Positions 18,005 through 30,413 are shown, numbered from the stretch's first letter. The stretch is 64,000 nucleotides of DNA from Aurifilum marmelostoma (GCA_027559495.1 JAMXSV010000026.1:186001-250000); one strand, 5' to 3'. The notes: generated by a model not told the origin, from the letters alone. Made by a program: numbers and translations.

Positions 18005-20038
18005 TCATTGTTCCTGCCCACCGTGCTGGGGCTGGACAGGGCCTCCCCCCTCGCCCTCGCTCCTGTCCCCGTCGCCCTCTTTCAGGAGTTTTCGCCTCTG
18101 TGCCTGCTCCTCGTCCTCGTCATCGCTCATCAGGCCGTCCAGCTCAAACTCCTCCACGTCGCGCAGCCTCCGCTCCTCCATCGATGCACCCCCTCCTCGC
18201 CGGCCGCTGGGTCCTTGTGACGCATGACCGTTCACACCTTTGTGCGCCGCCGGCCCGTTCACGCCGCGGTCGTAGACATGGACGAGGACGTTGGTGAAGA
18301 GGAAGGTGAGGAAGGCCAGGCTGTAGAGGATCAGGACATAGGCCACATGGTCAATGCCGGAGCTGTCGACCAGCGCCATCTGCTCCTCGGTTGCGCCCAT
18401 AAACAGGAAGCCCGAGGCATACAGCAACTAGGTACGAAGGAAGGTCAGCCGCTGCCATTCAGTCCTGGCTGACGAGCGCATAGAGAGGGAAAGGGGGAAA
18501 TTGGTGTGTTGACCTACAAATGGAGGGATGTACTGAAAGCTGTGGGTGCCGTAGCCGTCCTCCGAGATGCCGATCTTGTCCTGCAGAACAAACGAGACCT
18601 CGATGATGCGGGTGACACCAGCACCCATGAGGGTGTACCCGAAGGCCTTGTGCGTCATGGCGCTGATCATGAGCTCCTGAGGGTGGGCGGACATGGCCCA
18701 GCCGGTGATGGCAATGACGAACCCAGGGATGAAGTTGCGCCTGGGGGAGCCATCGCGGCCGCGGCTCAGCCAGACGCCGGCCAGGCCGGCGCACCACCAG
18801 ACGATGCCCATGGTCGTGTGCTGCCAGTCATTCTTGACCCAAGCGGTGCCCCACCTGTGCTCGGTGAACGTGTTGACGCAGCCCCAGGCCGCGATGACGA
18901 CCGAGTCGAAGAACTCCTGGGAGCGCCCGGTACGGCGGAGCCACAGCTGCCCGACCAGCAGGGTCAGAGTCATCAGGACGCCGTAGGCAATGAAAGCGCT
19001 GCCCATGATGAAGTGCGCCAGGCACTGGCCGAGGTGGTCGCCGCGGCAGAAGCCCTGCGCGGTGATGCCGCCGAAGAGCAGCTGGGCCCAGACGACGACG
19101 GGGAAGGCCTTGCCGCTGATGGAGTGCACAGTGCGCACGACGGGGCGGACCCGGGCGTGGATGCCCTTCTCGAGGTGCAGCTTCAGGTAGACGCCGAGGA
19201 TGATCTGGGCAAACATGTGGAAGTACACCCAGTCACCAAAGCGCGCGTGTACGTTGTCCGGCCGGAACTCGCGGCCGCCGTGCATGTGGCCGAGGGCGTA
19301 ACCGACGATGGCGAGCACGGTCGAGAGCGCCTGTACGGGGACGTGCCATCGACTTTTGGTTATCTAGATCGTAACATAAGAAGAGTCTCGTTAGCCCGGC
19401 CCAGCCCAGCCCAAGCCCGTCCAGAGTGCATGCTCCTGTCCAGGCGCAGTCCATCATCTTCCTCTCCGTATTGTTTGTTCCGCCGCCGCCGCCGCCGCCA
19501 CCTTCTTCTGCTGTTCGTGTAGCTCCTCCCCTTCATCCAAAACCCTCCCAACGCTGCTGCTGTCTTTGTGGGGTGGAGCAGGATGATAACTCACGCCGAG
19601 GACCATTCCGAGAGGAAAGAGAACGCCAAAGGCGAGCATGTTGAGGAAGATATGTGCCCATAGTGTCGAGTCCTAGAGAGAAAGAACAAAGTTGGTCGCG
19701 TGTGTGTCAGCTTCATTGTGTTTGTGTTTGTATGTAGCAGTGTTGTATTCCGTATCGGAGAGCGAAGGGCGTATAAGATAGACTTCGAAACTAAAGCAAC
19801 GTACGATGGGGTCCGGAGAGACGGCAGAGCCATCTGGGATGTTCTCGACATCGTGTTCGTGTGCGCTGGCCATGGGGAGCGACAAGGCGGCGACGGACAG
19901 GAGGACGGTGGTCTTGGAGAGGGACGAGAGCGGCGCTGAAGCTGATGATACCAGAGCTCGTCGTTGTGAGGGAGAAGTAGGAGGTGGTCGAAGGTCAAGA
20001 CCGGACCCCCTAGGAGGGATCGAGTGCCAGGCCATCAT
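18005..20038 (-). CDS. YTP1-like polytopic membrane protein
   Basis: Minus-strand exons are 20038-19805, 19672-19595, 19363-18518 and 18427-18005, all joined in phase 0, for 526 aa. An N-terminal hydrophobic segment (about residues 38-56) is followed by SAHEHD and a DUF2427-type region with DSTLWAHIFLNM. The YTP1 core then begins ITKSRWHVPVQALS and GHMHGG, and carries about ten transmembrane helices with conserved His residues (HMFAQI, HSISGK, HFIMG). The C-terminus after about residue 420 is hydrophilic and acidic (SDDEDEEQ) and presumably cytosolic. The family is named after a yeast protein of unknown function with mitochondrial-electron-transport-like sequence features, and it resembles cytochrome b561-type folds. 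The function is not established. Two adjacent ATGs (20036-20038 and 20033-20035) could both serve as start. Confidence 0.85.
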
Positions 20039-22882
20039 CCTCGAGAGTTTTTTTGGGGGGGGCCAGTAGGGGAGAGCGGAGGGACGACGAGGGGAGGGCT
20101 GTCGGCTGTTTCGAGTCTGTTCCGGAGAGATGGTACTCTGGTAGAGACTTCGGACTCGAGTTGAGACGACGGGACAGGGAACGACGGGGGGTGGCGCTTG
20201 TTTGGGGTGTGTACGCAATCGCCCGCCGCAGCGCGATTCAGTACAAAAGTTGGGAAAGGGGAAAAGGGATAACAATTGATGGATGGATAGATGGATGGAT
20301 AGGATGGAGAGGATGAATCAAGGGCTTGGCTGTCCTGTTGCCAGTGGCTCCACAGGCAAGGGATTGATTGACATGCAGGATGGAGAATGCTGAATGCGAC
20401 AGACCAAAAAAAACTGTGGTCGTCGTAATGCTACTGAAGCTTGCTGTGAGTGGCCACCTGGCTTAGCTTACAAGGTACGCACAAGGTACTACAAGTATGT
20501 ACGCCCAGCGCCTATCAAAAGCCTGTACACAGGGGAGGTAGGGCCACTAAAGACGCTGGGCAATGGACCCCTAAGGAGATATGCTGGATCTCCCAGGCCC
20601 CTCCACTGAAACGCTAGGCTACACGCTCTGGGTGCACATGCTGAATTACAGCACCGCGGCACGGGACGCTCGGATGTCTGCAGCCTACAGCAACAACCAC
20701 CACTACTACCACCTATCAACTAGTTTCATGCAGTAGGCAGCACCACTCTTTTTACCCCCCCTCTCCCCGCTAACAATTCTCTTCGGGTGTCGGTCCACCT
20801 GCCCGTTTACGCCGAGATGAGCGCTTACGTAGGTACGGCATCCACACCACGTGTGACGATTACGCCAAAGGGCCATTACTATGGCGGCTTGTATTGAAAA
20901 ATTAGAACCGAAAAACAACAAAAGAGACCTTGTTTTGGAGAGGAAACATCAAAGCAAGAGTGAAAAGAAACAGTAAGACATATAAAGGTACATCAATAAC
21001 ACAGCGTCGAGATAATGTGCATATAACAGTCACAGGAGCGCCTACAGGCCAGGCCAGGCCAATGTAGGGTTCTCTCTAGATCGAGAGTGTGGTTGCTGAT
21101 GTAGCAAGGGGAGTCGGTAGAGTTAAAACACGGCACCCAAGAGCGTCAAGTGCCCTGTGAGCTAGTAGTGTCGAGGAGCAGCCAGCAAGCCTTGATATCA
21201 ACTTTGTGCAGAAGCCTTTTCTGCGATCCAAACTCTCTTTGTATTAATAATTGTACTTGTCCAAATGGAACCTCATCTCATAGCAGTCCACGCCTACCTA
21301 TGGCCTGTACACACGCCGCCCACAGCACCATTCCCAGCTGTACAATCTGGACACGATATTCGCGATGCTGTAGATGATTTACCATAACCAATGTCTCATG
21401 GCCAGTACTAGTTGGCTCCTATGTTGGGACTAGACGATGTCACAGCCATGTATGGGCTTTTGTAGTGTTGTACATCACTGTAGTCTTTCTGTCTGAGCCC
21501 ACGTCTCAACTCCCAACCCATGTTGCCCAATCATTGTCTCGAGCAAGCATGGACGTTGCCAAGAGTCGCATCTAACCACTGTTGTACAGACTCACAGACT
21601 TGTATGTCTCTGAGCCTCATGGGTGGTGCCTGGGAACCTACCTGGAACGATACTGTGCAGAGCCAGGTCGTCTCGCATACCAGACGGCGATGGATAGTCC
21701 TCGTTTCTACATCCTGCAGTGTGACTACACGTCCAAGCTCACATGCGCCGTGGTCTTGTGTGCTCTGCATAGCTGCCACCTCCCGAATCTTGTAATCGCA
21801 TCTCGACTCTGGGCTCTCCATGGTATTTTGTCGCTACTGTTGTGATTCTCACATGTGTTCCGTCATTCCGTTCGTATGAATTGACGGTGATGAATTGACT
21901 GCACACGCGCTGTAAACCCGTCTTGACCCGTGTTCATGGCTGGCGAGTGCTCACTGTACATCGTATTCGCCTCGTTGGTCTGCGGGGCCAAGCAGAGGAA
22001 CAAGAGAGAGTCTGTGACAAGTCAGGCGTAAAGGAAGAAAAAGAGAAACAAGGAACAAGCAACAAGCCGTCAACAGCGACAGACTGTCTGTATAACAGCA
22101 TCACCTGCACTTGCTGCTCGCCTTTCAAAGGAACAAAGATCCCGCCCCGGATCCAGGAGGTGAGGCACGGGCAAGCCGTGCATCATTCCTTAGCGAAGAC
22201 ACAGACCTCCTGACGATCCAAATGCGCAGCAGTCTTCGTGAGGCCGCAGGCAGCGGCGAGGTCTGTTAAACACGCCATATGTACACACATCGCATCGCAT
22301 GCATATGTGTAGCGCATGTGTTGCAAAGCATTGAAAGGTCTGATTGATCTGCGGATGTGAGCGACAGTGGTGGTTTTGCCCCCCTTGGCACTGGCTGAGT
22401 CGCTGACAGCAGAAAGGCTAGTGAATCAAAAGAAAAAGTTAAAAGGAAAGCGAGAAGGAAAAAATGACGGGACGACGTGATTATTAGTGACAGGTGGTTG
22501 GTTGAGTGGTGCAAGCAACGGGCTCGGAAGGCGCGTGACGGGGGCTGATGAGCCATGCCAAGTCGGACGGTGTGCGGCGCAGGGGCGGCACCTGCCCCGG
22601 AGCATCGGGTGCTGACCTCAGCCTCCTCGACTCTCTGACTCTTTCATGTCTCTCTCGCTCTGTCCGGTCTTAGTCACAGGCAACACGACGATACCGCCTG
22701 ATCACGGGAGAGATCGCCACAGGAGTTCTGGTCGCGTGCCTCAGGCGGGCTGGGCAAAGGCTTTATATGATATATTTATAAAGAGAACCCTGGTCGTGCC
22801 TAACGAAAGAAGGAAGAAACACCTGTTCTTGAAAGATACAAAAACAAAGACGAAATAAACAAAACAGACACAACTTTCCAGA

Positions 22883-23086
22883 ATGATCAACCCGGCAAAG
22901 ACACTGTGGTGGGAGACATTCGAGCTGTGGGACGCCGTGCTGTACCATGTGGGCGACATCTACTACAAGGCCTCGAGGCCAGCGGTTATGAAGAAGAGAA
23001 GGAAGCGCTCCAGCCCGTCCAGGCCGCGGAGATCCAGGCCGCAGCGCGGAAGAGCAGGCGAGGTACGACAGCACAGAGTCTCTTGA
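22883..23086 (+). CDS. Possible small ORF, 67 aa (weak)
   Basis: An ATG in an A-rich, leader-like context (TTTCCAGA before the ATG) opens a frame whose first 29 residues look protein-like (MINPAKTLWWETFELWDAVL), rich in aromatic residues. The remainder is Arg/Ser/Pro-rich and basic. A GTACGA donor-like site at 23062 could start an intron, and another frame over the second half also looks protein-like (GLEASGYEEEKEALQ). No family is recognised, and it may be non-coding. Confidence 0.2.
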   Translation: MINPAKTLWWETFELWDAVLYHVGDIYYKASRPAVMKKRRKRSSPSRPRRSRPQRGRAGEVRQHRVS

Positions 23087-23808
23087 ATCTCGATAGACTC
23101 TTCCCTGGAAGCTCTCTTCCAGCCTTCGACACTCGATACCCGATGCTCGACGCTCGATGCTCGACGCACTAGCACGGGCGGACACGAGAGATGAAGACGA
23201 CAATAAAGGATGAAGCGCACTACGCTACACTTCTCACCGCCGAAATGATCCAGAAAAAAAAAAATAACACAACAGAAGACGAGATACGAGAAGCTCCACC
23301 AGGCCAGGGCGGCGGCATCGTACGCACTACTTACTACACGGACACAAGTACCGTCAAAACCGGGAGAAATGATGGCGGGAGAGGCTTGAGAATCATTAGC
23401 CCTATCCTCATCCCGGTGCCGACGATCCCGGATCTTGCTACTTATTGTGGGTAGTCTTGGGGGCAGTGCAGTGCAGCGCAGCGCAGCGCAGGTCCTAGGA
23501 TTGCGGCGACCCGATACGAAGGCCTTACTTGCCAATCCACACATCCAAAGATGGTCGCCCATCAATCCAGCGAGCCATCAGGATGAAACACGGCAATTCT
23601 GACGGGGTGGGACTTGATCGCGGACTACTGCTGATCGACGGCAAGACGGTGCAACCAGTGTCATCACGATCTACAGTCCCTAGATGCACAGGTCAGGAAA
23701 GAGTCGAGGATGGTGGTGGTAATAATGGTGGTCGTTTTTATTAAGCGGTCGATCTTGATTGTGATGTGAACTGGCGCTGAGATTATGTTTTTGTGCAAAA
23801 CAAGGGAT

Positions 23809-23865
23809 GAAGGAGGTGAAGGAGGAGAAGGAGGAGAAGGAGGAGAAGGAGGAGAAGGAGAAAGA
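23809..23865. repeat. GGA-rich imperfect repeat
   Basis: Tandem GAAGGAGGA-type units form a purine-only stretch of about 60 nt in the gene-poor interval. Confidence 0.85.
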
Positions 23866-26121
23866 GGATGATGGCAGGCTCTGGACATTCACGATCATGA
23901 CGCATGGATAGCCCTAGACTGGCAGAGGCGGTCAATTCAATTAAAATAGAACAGGGTAATCTCTATGATACTGTGGTGCCCTTTTCTTGGACCCGTTTTG
24001 GGGGGTTCAAAGTCGGGGAGTTGCCTCCAGTGGCTTAAGTGGTGCTTTTTCCTGCCATGTTTGTGTGTGTGCAGGTGTTGGTCATGGCTAGTGGGCCCGG
24101 TTGGGAGGCGCTGTCTGACCCCCCTCTTCCCCTTATTTTTTGTCCTCCAGTTGTATGCATGGACAGTGCATGCCCTGGTGCGCGCTCCTATCATGGCTCT
24201 ATGACACGGAAGATGATGAGTGATGTGTACTTAGTGCTGTATAGTGCTTACTATGGTACAAATGAGTACACAGTGCGATTATGGCTTGGATATGGCCTGG
24301 ACACACATGCCTCGTATTGGCTCCTGCAGCAGGATGTGCGTGCGCCAAGCAGGTGGTTCTTCATGGACTCTGAGGGGAAGGAGGAAGAGAGGATGGATGT
24401 GGTCAGAACCATAACTTGACCACACCATGGATATGGCTTCTTTTGTTAATGTCAAGTACAACAAGCACCATGTTACCTGTGCTATTTCTCTCCCTCTCCT
24501 CCTCTGTCCTTATCTCACACTATGACTTCCGCAGTAGCAGCCGGCCAGAACCAAGTTCCCGTTCTCCCCCCTTCCACCGAACCATATCTCTGTATGCTGC
24601 CAAGCCCTGTACCTGCAGATCCGGCTGCAGATAGTTTGTACTGACTCTGTCCTTGCTTATTACTTTATCTGCAGCCGCCCTACGATGGATGCTACGTGAC
24701 GGTCGTCTTCCAGCCATGATGCTAAAGTACGACGTATTATCCACTATAAAGAGGGCAAAGCAGGCTGTACAATGACTGACTACCTTGCATCTGCGGGTGG
24801 CCCATCTGTCGCAGATCAACAAAAAGCACCTCATCGCCTTTGCCGTCGCCCCCGCTCTGGCGCGCGCCCTTTGTCTCCCACCCATCGTATTGTATTGCCT
24901 TGCAAATATACCTGCACCATACTACGTAGTAGTGTGTGGTATTTGGCTTTGCGCTAAACAGTAGCATAGCCACATCGACGGCGCATCAGCCCGGCTTCGC
25001 GGCATGGCGGTTGCACGGCAGCGCGGCTGCCCGGCACCTCCTAAGCAACAAAGAGAAAGAAGCAAAAAGAAGGGAAAAAATTCAGAGAGTGGCGTGTGCC
25101 GTATCCGGCGAGGGGATCTTCAGCAACTCTTGAGAAGCCAAGCCGGGTTCTTCAGCACCTTCTCACGACTCTACACACTATGTCCAGTACCAAATGTCAA
25201 TGTCGTGCTCTCGGTGCCAATCAATGTCCTTCACACCCTCATCTCGGCGCCACTGGGGTCAGAGTTCACGCCCCCTGCCATTCGAAATCCCCCGAATGGG
25301 CCACAAGCGCACACAGAGAAGGAGAGGGAGAGGTGGGCCCAATATCCAAGGAAAAGGGGCAGTGGATCCTCGTCTAGATGCCCCCCCCCCCCCAAATGGG
25401 TCCACCGTCCAGCCTACCGTTTTCCATTTGTTACGATCACGCCTGTGCTGTCAGGGGTGTGTGTGTATATGAGCCAATTGACTTTGCCTGTGTCGGTGAG
25501 GACGCTGGGCAGGTGCGGAATTGGATGTTGATAGCGCCATTCTGTACATGGTATCACCAGGAGGCGTCCGGCAAAGTTCAAGTACCACGATACGCGTTAG
25601 TGTGGGGCCTGTGGAAGGCTTGTCTGTCATCCCTACATGCACTCCCCCCTTTCCTTGGTTCTTTCCCTCTTCACCTCACACACATGCGGCCCGCCCAACG
25701 TTCTCCATCGCCCATCTCCTGGTAACCTCAATCTCCTGCCCTCGCCTCCCCCCCTGGAACGGGTCCAACCCTGATACACCCTGGTCAGGGCGTCCTCTCG
25801 CCTGTCGGTGGCCCTGGTCCTGTCTTCCTTCTTTTTGGTGAGCGTCAATCCTCTTGACCTTCTTTTTCCCTCGTGCCACCCCCCCCTTCTTCTCGTCCTC
25901 GATTCTTTCTTTCCTTCCCTCACACCACAACCATCGTCAATCGACAAAGTTGAACCAGGCCCGACTTCTTTTGCCTCTCAGCTGTCCTTTGACGCCTTCT
26001 TCATTTTTTTTATTTTGAATTTTTCATTCATCACACTCGTTGAACATAGCAATTCCAATCTCGTGTCTTCTGCATCTCGCCTTTCGCTATCAGAAAATCA
26101 TAGACCCAAGTTTTGCTGAAG

Positions 26122-26823
26122 GTACGTTCCGGGCTCTGCGTGCAATGTTTGCGCATGAACGATGGCTCATACACTCGCCTCCGAGGGGCCTTTCTCCATC
26201 TGCTGCTGCCTCCATATCCTGCTTTTTTGGGCGGTTGGCAACGTCATCTGTTCCCCAGTCTGAAGTTCAGCTACACACGCCAGTACATCCACAGCCCGCA
26301 CCCACATCCGTCCATCCATCCAAACAAACAAATACACAGCACATGGGCAAACAAGCAGGATTGCATCACAAACGCATCACTACACCACAAGCACTTCAGA
26401 CGACCCAGTTTACCAGCCCAAGTACCCCCAATCCTGGCCCCATCCCAGCCAAGTACCCCCCAATCCTGGCCCCATCCCAGCCACGCTTTGGTACTAGGGA
26501 GCTTGCACAAGTCAGATGCAGAGTGGCCCACCATCCCTCCCGTCCGCGCGTCGTCACCTCACTCAGCCTGTGCCAAAACGGGACCAGAACCTGTCGGCCC
26601 AGGTGGTGGTGGTGCTTTAGAGGAAGAAGAGAGGAGGAGGAGACAAGGACGGAGAAAAGCTAAATTCTCCCATCCTCTGGCCTGGCCTCCTTGATTTCTT
26701 CCTCTTCTATCAACAACCACCTTCACTCAATTGTCACATTGGAGCCGCGTGTCTTTTTTTTTTCTCTTCTTTTCAACTCTGGGCTACTCTGGGCTAACAG
26801 TTTCCTCGCGCTCTGGTTTTCAG
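26122..26823 (+). promoter_or_regulatory. Probable 5'UTR intron of the GH72 gene
   Basis: Donor GTACGT at 26122 follows CTGAAG. A perfect branch-type GCTAAC near 26793-26798 lies about 25 nt before the TTTTCAG acceptor ending at 26823, which is 80 nt upstream of the GH72 ATG. The 702-nt length is far above the coding introns of this window. It contains a 32-bp tandem duplication. Inferred from splice signals only. Confidence 0.5.
26415..26478. repeat. 32-bp tandem duplication
   Basis: Two near-identical 32-bp units (AAGTACCCCC ... CCCCATCCC) are adjacent at about 26415-26446 and 26447-26478, differing by the position of one C. They lie within the proposed leader intron of the GH72 gene. Confidence 0.8.
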
Positions 26824-26903
26824 ATCACTTCATTTTTTAATATACGACCAACTCACCACCACTCCTTGTATCCGCACAAACAGAAAACCGACAAATTTGC
26901 ACC

Positions 26904-28607
26904 ATGTTTTCCGCAAAGCAGCTCGTCGTGGCCGCCCTCCTGGGCCAGGTCTACGCCGATGTTGAGCCCATCGTCATGAAGGGTCAGCACTTCTTCTACA
27001 AGAACGGCACTCAGTTCTTTGTCAAGGGTGTCGCCTACCAGAGGGACACCAGCTCCTCGGAGGCCGCCAAGAAGCGCGACGACAGCACCACAGACTACAT
27101 CGACCCTCTCTCCGATGCCACCCGCTGCAAGCGTGACGTCCCCATCCTTGCCGCTGCTGGCACCAACGTCATCCGCACATATGCCCTCGACCCCACGGCC
27201 GACCACGACACATGCATGGAGCTGCTCGCCGACGCTGGCATCTATGTCATCTCCGATCTGTCGGACCCTAGCGAGGCCATTGACCGTTCCGACCCGGTCT
27301 GGGATACCGCCCTGTACACCCGCTACACCAATGTCATCGACGCCATGAAGGGCTACACGAACGTGATCGGTTTCTTTGGTGGTAACGAGGTCACCAACAA
27401 CGCCTCCAACACCGATGCCTCCGCTTTCGTCAAGGCCGCCGTCCGTGACATGAAGTCCTACATCAACAGCACCGCCGACCGCTGGATGGGTGTCGGCTAT
27501 GCCGCCAACGATGACTCTACCATCCGCGACAACATGGCCCACTACTTCAACTGTGGTGACCAGGAGAGCGCCATCGACTTCTGGGGTTACAACATCTACG
27601 AGTGGTGCGGCGAAAGCAGCTACACCGAGTCCGGCTACAGCGAGGTTGTCGATTTCTTCTCCAACTACTCCGTCCCCGTCTTCTTTTCCGAGTACGGATG
27701 CAACAGCGACGGTGCCGCCGACCGTATCTTTGAGGAGACCACTGCCCTGTACGGCGACCAGATGAGCCCCGTCATCGCCGGTGGTATCGTCTACATGTAC
27801 TTCGAGGAGGCCAACGACTACGGTGAGTATTTGTGACTTTTCCCGCACTCGATCCAAGTAACTATAAAAATCTGGTACTGATCAGTCTCTCCGATGACAG
27901 GCCTGGTTAGCGAGATTGACTCCACCAGCGTGTCCATCCTGAAGGACTACACCTCGCTCAGCTCTCGTGTCAACGCCGCCTCCCCCACCTCGACCTCCAT
28001 GGCCGCCTACACTGCCACCAACTCGCCTGCCGCCTGCCCTGCTGTCAACTCTGACTGGCAGGCCGCCAACATCCTGCCCCCGACCCCTGACACCGACCTC
28101 TGCGAGTGCATGTACCAGTCTCTGACCTGCGTGCCCGCCTCCGATATCGAGAGCACTGCCTACGGCTCCATCTACGGCGTTGTCTGCGCTGAGGATGACG
28201 CCTACTGCGCCGGTGTCACGACCAACGCCACCAGCGGTGTCTACGGCGCCTACTCCATGTGCAACTCCACCCAGATGCTGGGCTACATCCTGGACCAGTA
28301 CTACAAGGGCCAGAGCTCTGCCTCCTCCGCTTGTGACTTTGACGGCAGCGCCGTGACCCAGGCCGCCTCGACCGCCTCCAGCTGCAAGGCCCAGCTCGCC
28401 AGCGCCAGCTCTGCCAACGCCTACGCCGCCACCGCCACCGCCGGTACCACCTCCACCGGCACCTCCGGCAGCTCTGGCAGCTCCAGCTCCTCCAGCTCCC
28501 TGGCCATGCCCTCGGTCCACAAGGCCTTCTTCGGCATTGGCGACCTCGCCATCGGCCTCTACATGGTCATGGCCATGGGTGCCGGTGCCGCCATGGTTGC
28601 CCTGTAA
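26904..28607 (+). CDS. GPI-anchored beta-1,3-glucanosyltransferase, GH72 with CBM43
   Basis: Exons 26904-27822 and 27901-28607 encode 541 aa. The enzyme of the Gel/Gas family cuts beta-1,3-glucan internally and transfers the new end to another chain, elongating cell-wall glucan at the plasma membrane. A signal peptide covers residues 1 to about 18 (cleavage near VYA/DV). The GH72 domain carries the acid/base Glu162 in FFGGNEV and the nucleophile Glu263 in FFSEYGC. After the intron comes a Cys-rich CBM43/X8 domain (CPAVNSDW through CSTQ-like Cys spacing), then a Ser/Gly/Thr-rich linker and a hydrophobic C-terminal tail (IGLYMVMAMGAGAAMVAL) typical of a GPI-attachment signal. This is the GH72+ subclass. 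The 78-nt intron at 27823-27900 splits a Gly codon. The start ATG follows the context GCACC. Confidence 0.95.
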
Positions 28608-29632
28608 GAGGAACACAAGAATCAACAAAATGATTCCCCTTGCGGTGTTTTGGAAGGTGGTGGACTATTGAGGAGCGGTAGCAGACGATCGACGTCGGGA
28701 GTGATAGATGTCCTTTCCCGGGTAAAAGAGGGTTGCATTGTCATGATATCCGACACCGTCCCGCGAGGCAGTCCAGGAGGGGGCGAACGCATTCGTGCTC
28801 CCCCTGGCCGCGAGGGGGGGCGTCGTCAAGCAAGTTGTGTTTTTTTTTTTTCTGACGTAGGATCTAGACGGAAGCTTCATGCGGAATTGATATTCTTCGT
28901 TTTTCCTTATCTACTTCTTTTGTTTCATTGTCTGGAATGTTGTGTTCTCTGGTCGGGTGTATCGGCCTTGGGTAGACTTCCCCGATTTCCAAGGTGTGTG
29001 CCCATCTACCTGTCACTGCCCTCTTGAGGTGATGAGCCCACTGGCGCACCGACGTCCTCTCAGACCATTTTGATGATCCTGCTTAATGAGTATGGGGTCA
29101 TGTATTTGTTACCCGTTTGCATTGGCTCGGGCTGCTTTGCGCGTTCTGTCTGTATTGACGATGATAGCCTGCAGGCGTAATACTCTGCAGTGTCTCCGTA
29201 ATTGTAGTAGATACAACCAAATAAAAAATTAATTTTCTTAAAAAAAAATTCCGGTGTGTATGTCATCATCATACCTCCCTCGTGCTTGTGGCTTATCTAG
29301 TATAATACATTGCGGTCGATACTCGGCAGCGTGACTAGCTAAATACTGAATTCGCCAAGTGTTGTTCTGCTTCTGCTTCCAAAATGCTGCTGCTGTTGCT
29401 TCCCGCAAAGTATGTCCACCCTTGCAAGGCTAATAATGTTTCATGACCGACCGAGCCTATATGCAAATAGTCTTCCCATTTACATAGCAGCCAGCATGGT
29501 GCCACAAATATGAAAGAGCAAGACTGGGTATCACCATCTTTTTGGACATCATTGTCATACTATCAATCCTGCGGGCCCAGAAAGGATCCAAAAAAAAAAA
29601 AAAGATCTCAATACACGATATAGAGTTTAGAA
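28608..29632. other. Intergenic between convergent GH72 and promethin-like genes
   Basis: Contains 3' regions of two convergent genes and an AT-rich stretch (about 29080-29620). No coding frame was supported. Confidence 0.5.
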
Positions 29633-30301
29633 TCATGAAGAATGACCATTTTCTCTCTTGAACTCTGTCGCACCGGGAGACACCACCGCTTCCTTGTTCA
29701 GCCCTCCAGAGCCATCGCCGTTGGTCTCTGACTCCTGCCTCTTGACGATCCTGGCCCATTTCTCGCGCAACATCAACTCGTCTGCGGGCTTGGGAGATGC
29801 TTCCTCACGGCCGGCGACGAGGGCATAGACGAAGCTGGAGGCGGCGTAGGCGCCGACGAGCCAGGCCCAGGTCAGGAGGGCGAGGCCGAAGGTGAGGCTG
29901 AGGGTGGCGGCGAGGACGAGGGCTGCGAGGCCGATCCAGAAGAGGGAGAAGAGGAGGGCGGAGACGAAGGCGAGGGAGAGGGTGCCTAGGACGAAGGAGA
30001 GGAAGAATAGGGACGGCAGGAGGGCGAAGAGGGACTGAGCGAGTATGAAGGACTAAGGCAGGTCGACGGGAGCAGGTCAGTCAATTTTTTCCCCCTTCCT
30101 CAAGCGCATAGGTTTGGGGGAAACACGGCAGAGGTATCTGTCTTGTGACACGGGAACAGGACTCACAAATAGGAGGGGCCGTTGGGTAGCAAAGGATTGG
30201 ATGGAGTGGTATATCCTCTGGCGGTCATCGGGAGTCACGACGCGGTCTGCTTGGCGACGCGCTGACTCGATGGCGCCCGTGACAAGTTCGACCACGGCCA
30301 T
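29633..30301 (-). CDS. Promethin/LDAF1-like lipid-droplet membrane protein (putative)
   Basis: Minus-strand exon 1 is 30301-30167 and exon 2 is 30052-29633, joined in phase 0, for 184 aa. The second exon has no internal ATG. Residues 1-45 are hydrophilic and helical (MAVVELVTGAIESARRQADR). They are followed by about 80 residues of almost continuous hydrophobic sequence (FILAQSLFALLPSLFFLSFV and three further helical segments ending WLVGAYAASSFVYALVAGR), and then a charged C-terminal tail. This double-hairpin arrangement with a short amphipathic lead is the pattern of promethin-type proteins, which work with seipin at sites of lipid-droplet formation (established for animal LDAF1 and yeast Ldo proteins). 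The assignment rests on topology and general resemblance. Another small ER hairpin protein is possible. The intron donor is GTGAGT and the acceptor TTAG. Confidence 0.65.
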
Positions 30302-30413
30302 GGTAGATTCTCTGTGTCTGTGGTTCTTTAAAAGCTGATGACGAATATTTGTGGTGTCAGGACGGGAACGATTGATGCACACCTTGTAAAAGGGAAACAA
30401 AATGTGAAAGTGG

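Larger units (their letters stand above)
20039..26121. other. Gene-poor 6-kb interval
   Basis: No gene with family resemblance was found on either strand. Frames of 60-190 codons overlap one another in several phases and carry no splice continuity. Visible content: GGAT-type tetranucleotides (about 20278-20315), GCA/GCGCA repeats (about 23465-23490), a GGA-rich repeat (about 23809-23865), a C run (about 25380-25393) and a pyrimidine-rich region from about 25640 to 26100 that is likely the GH72 gene promoter and leader. One weak short frame at 22883 is listed separately. Confidence 0.5.

Noticed and set aside
21520..21845. Overlapping frames of 87-96 codons in three phases
   Set aside because: No family resemblance, no codon bias like neighbouring genes and mutual overlap in all phases.
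26853..27857. 334-codon minus-strand frame opposite the GH72 gene
   Set aside because: Val/Gly/Asp-rich shadow of the glucanosyltransferase, which has both catalytic Glu residues on the plus strand.
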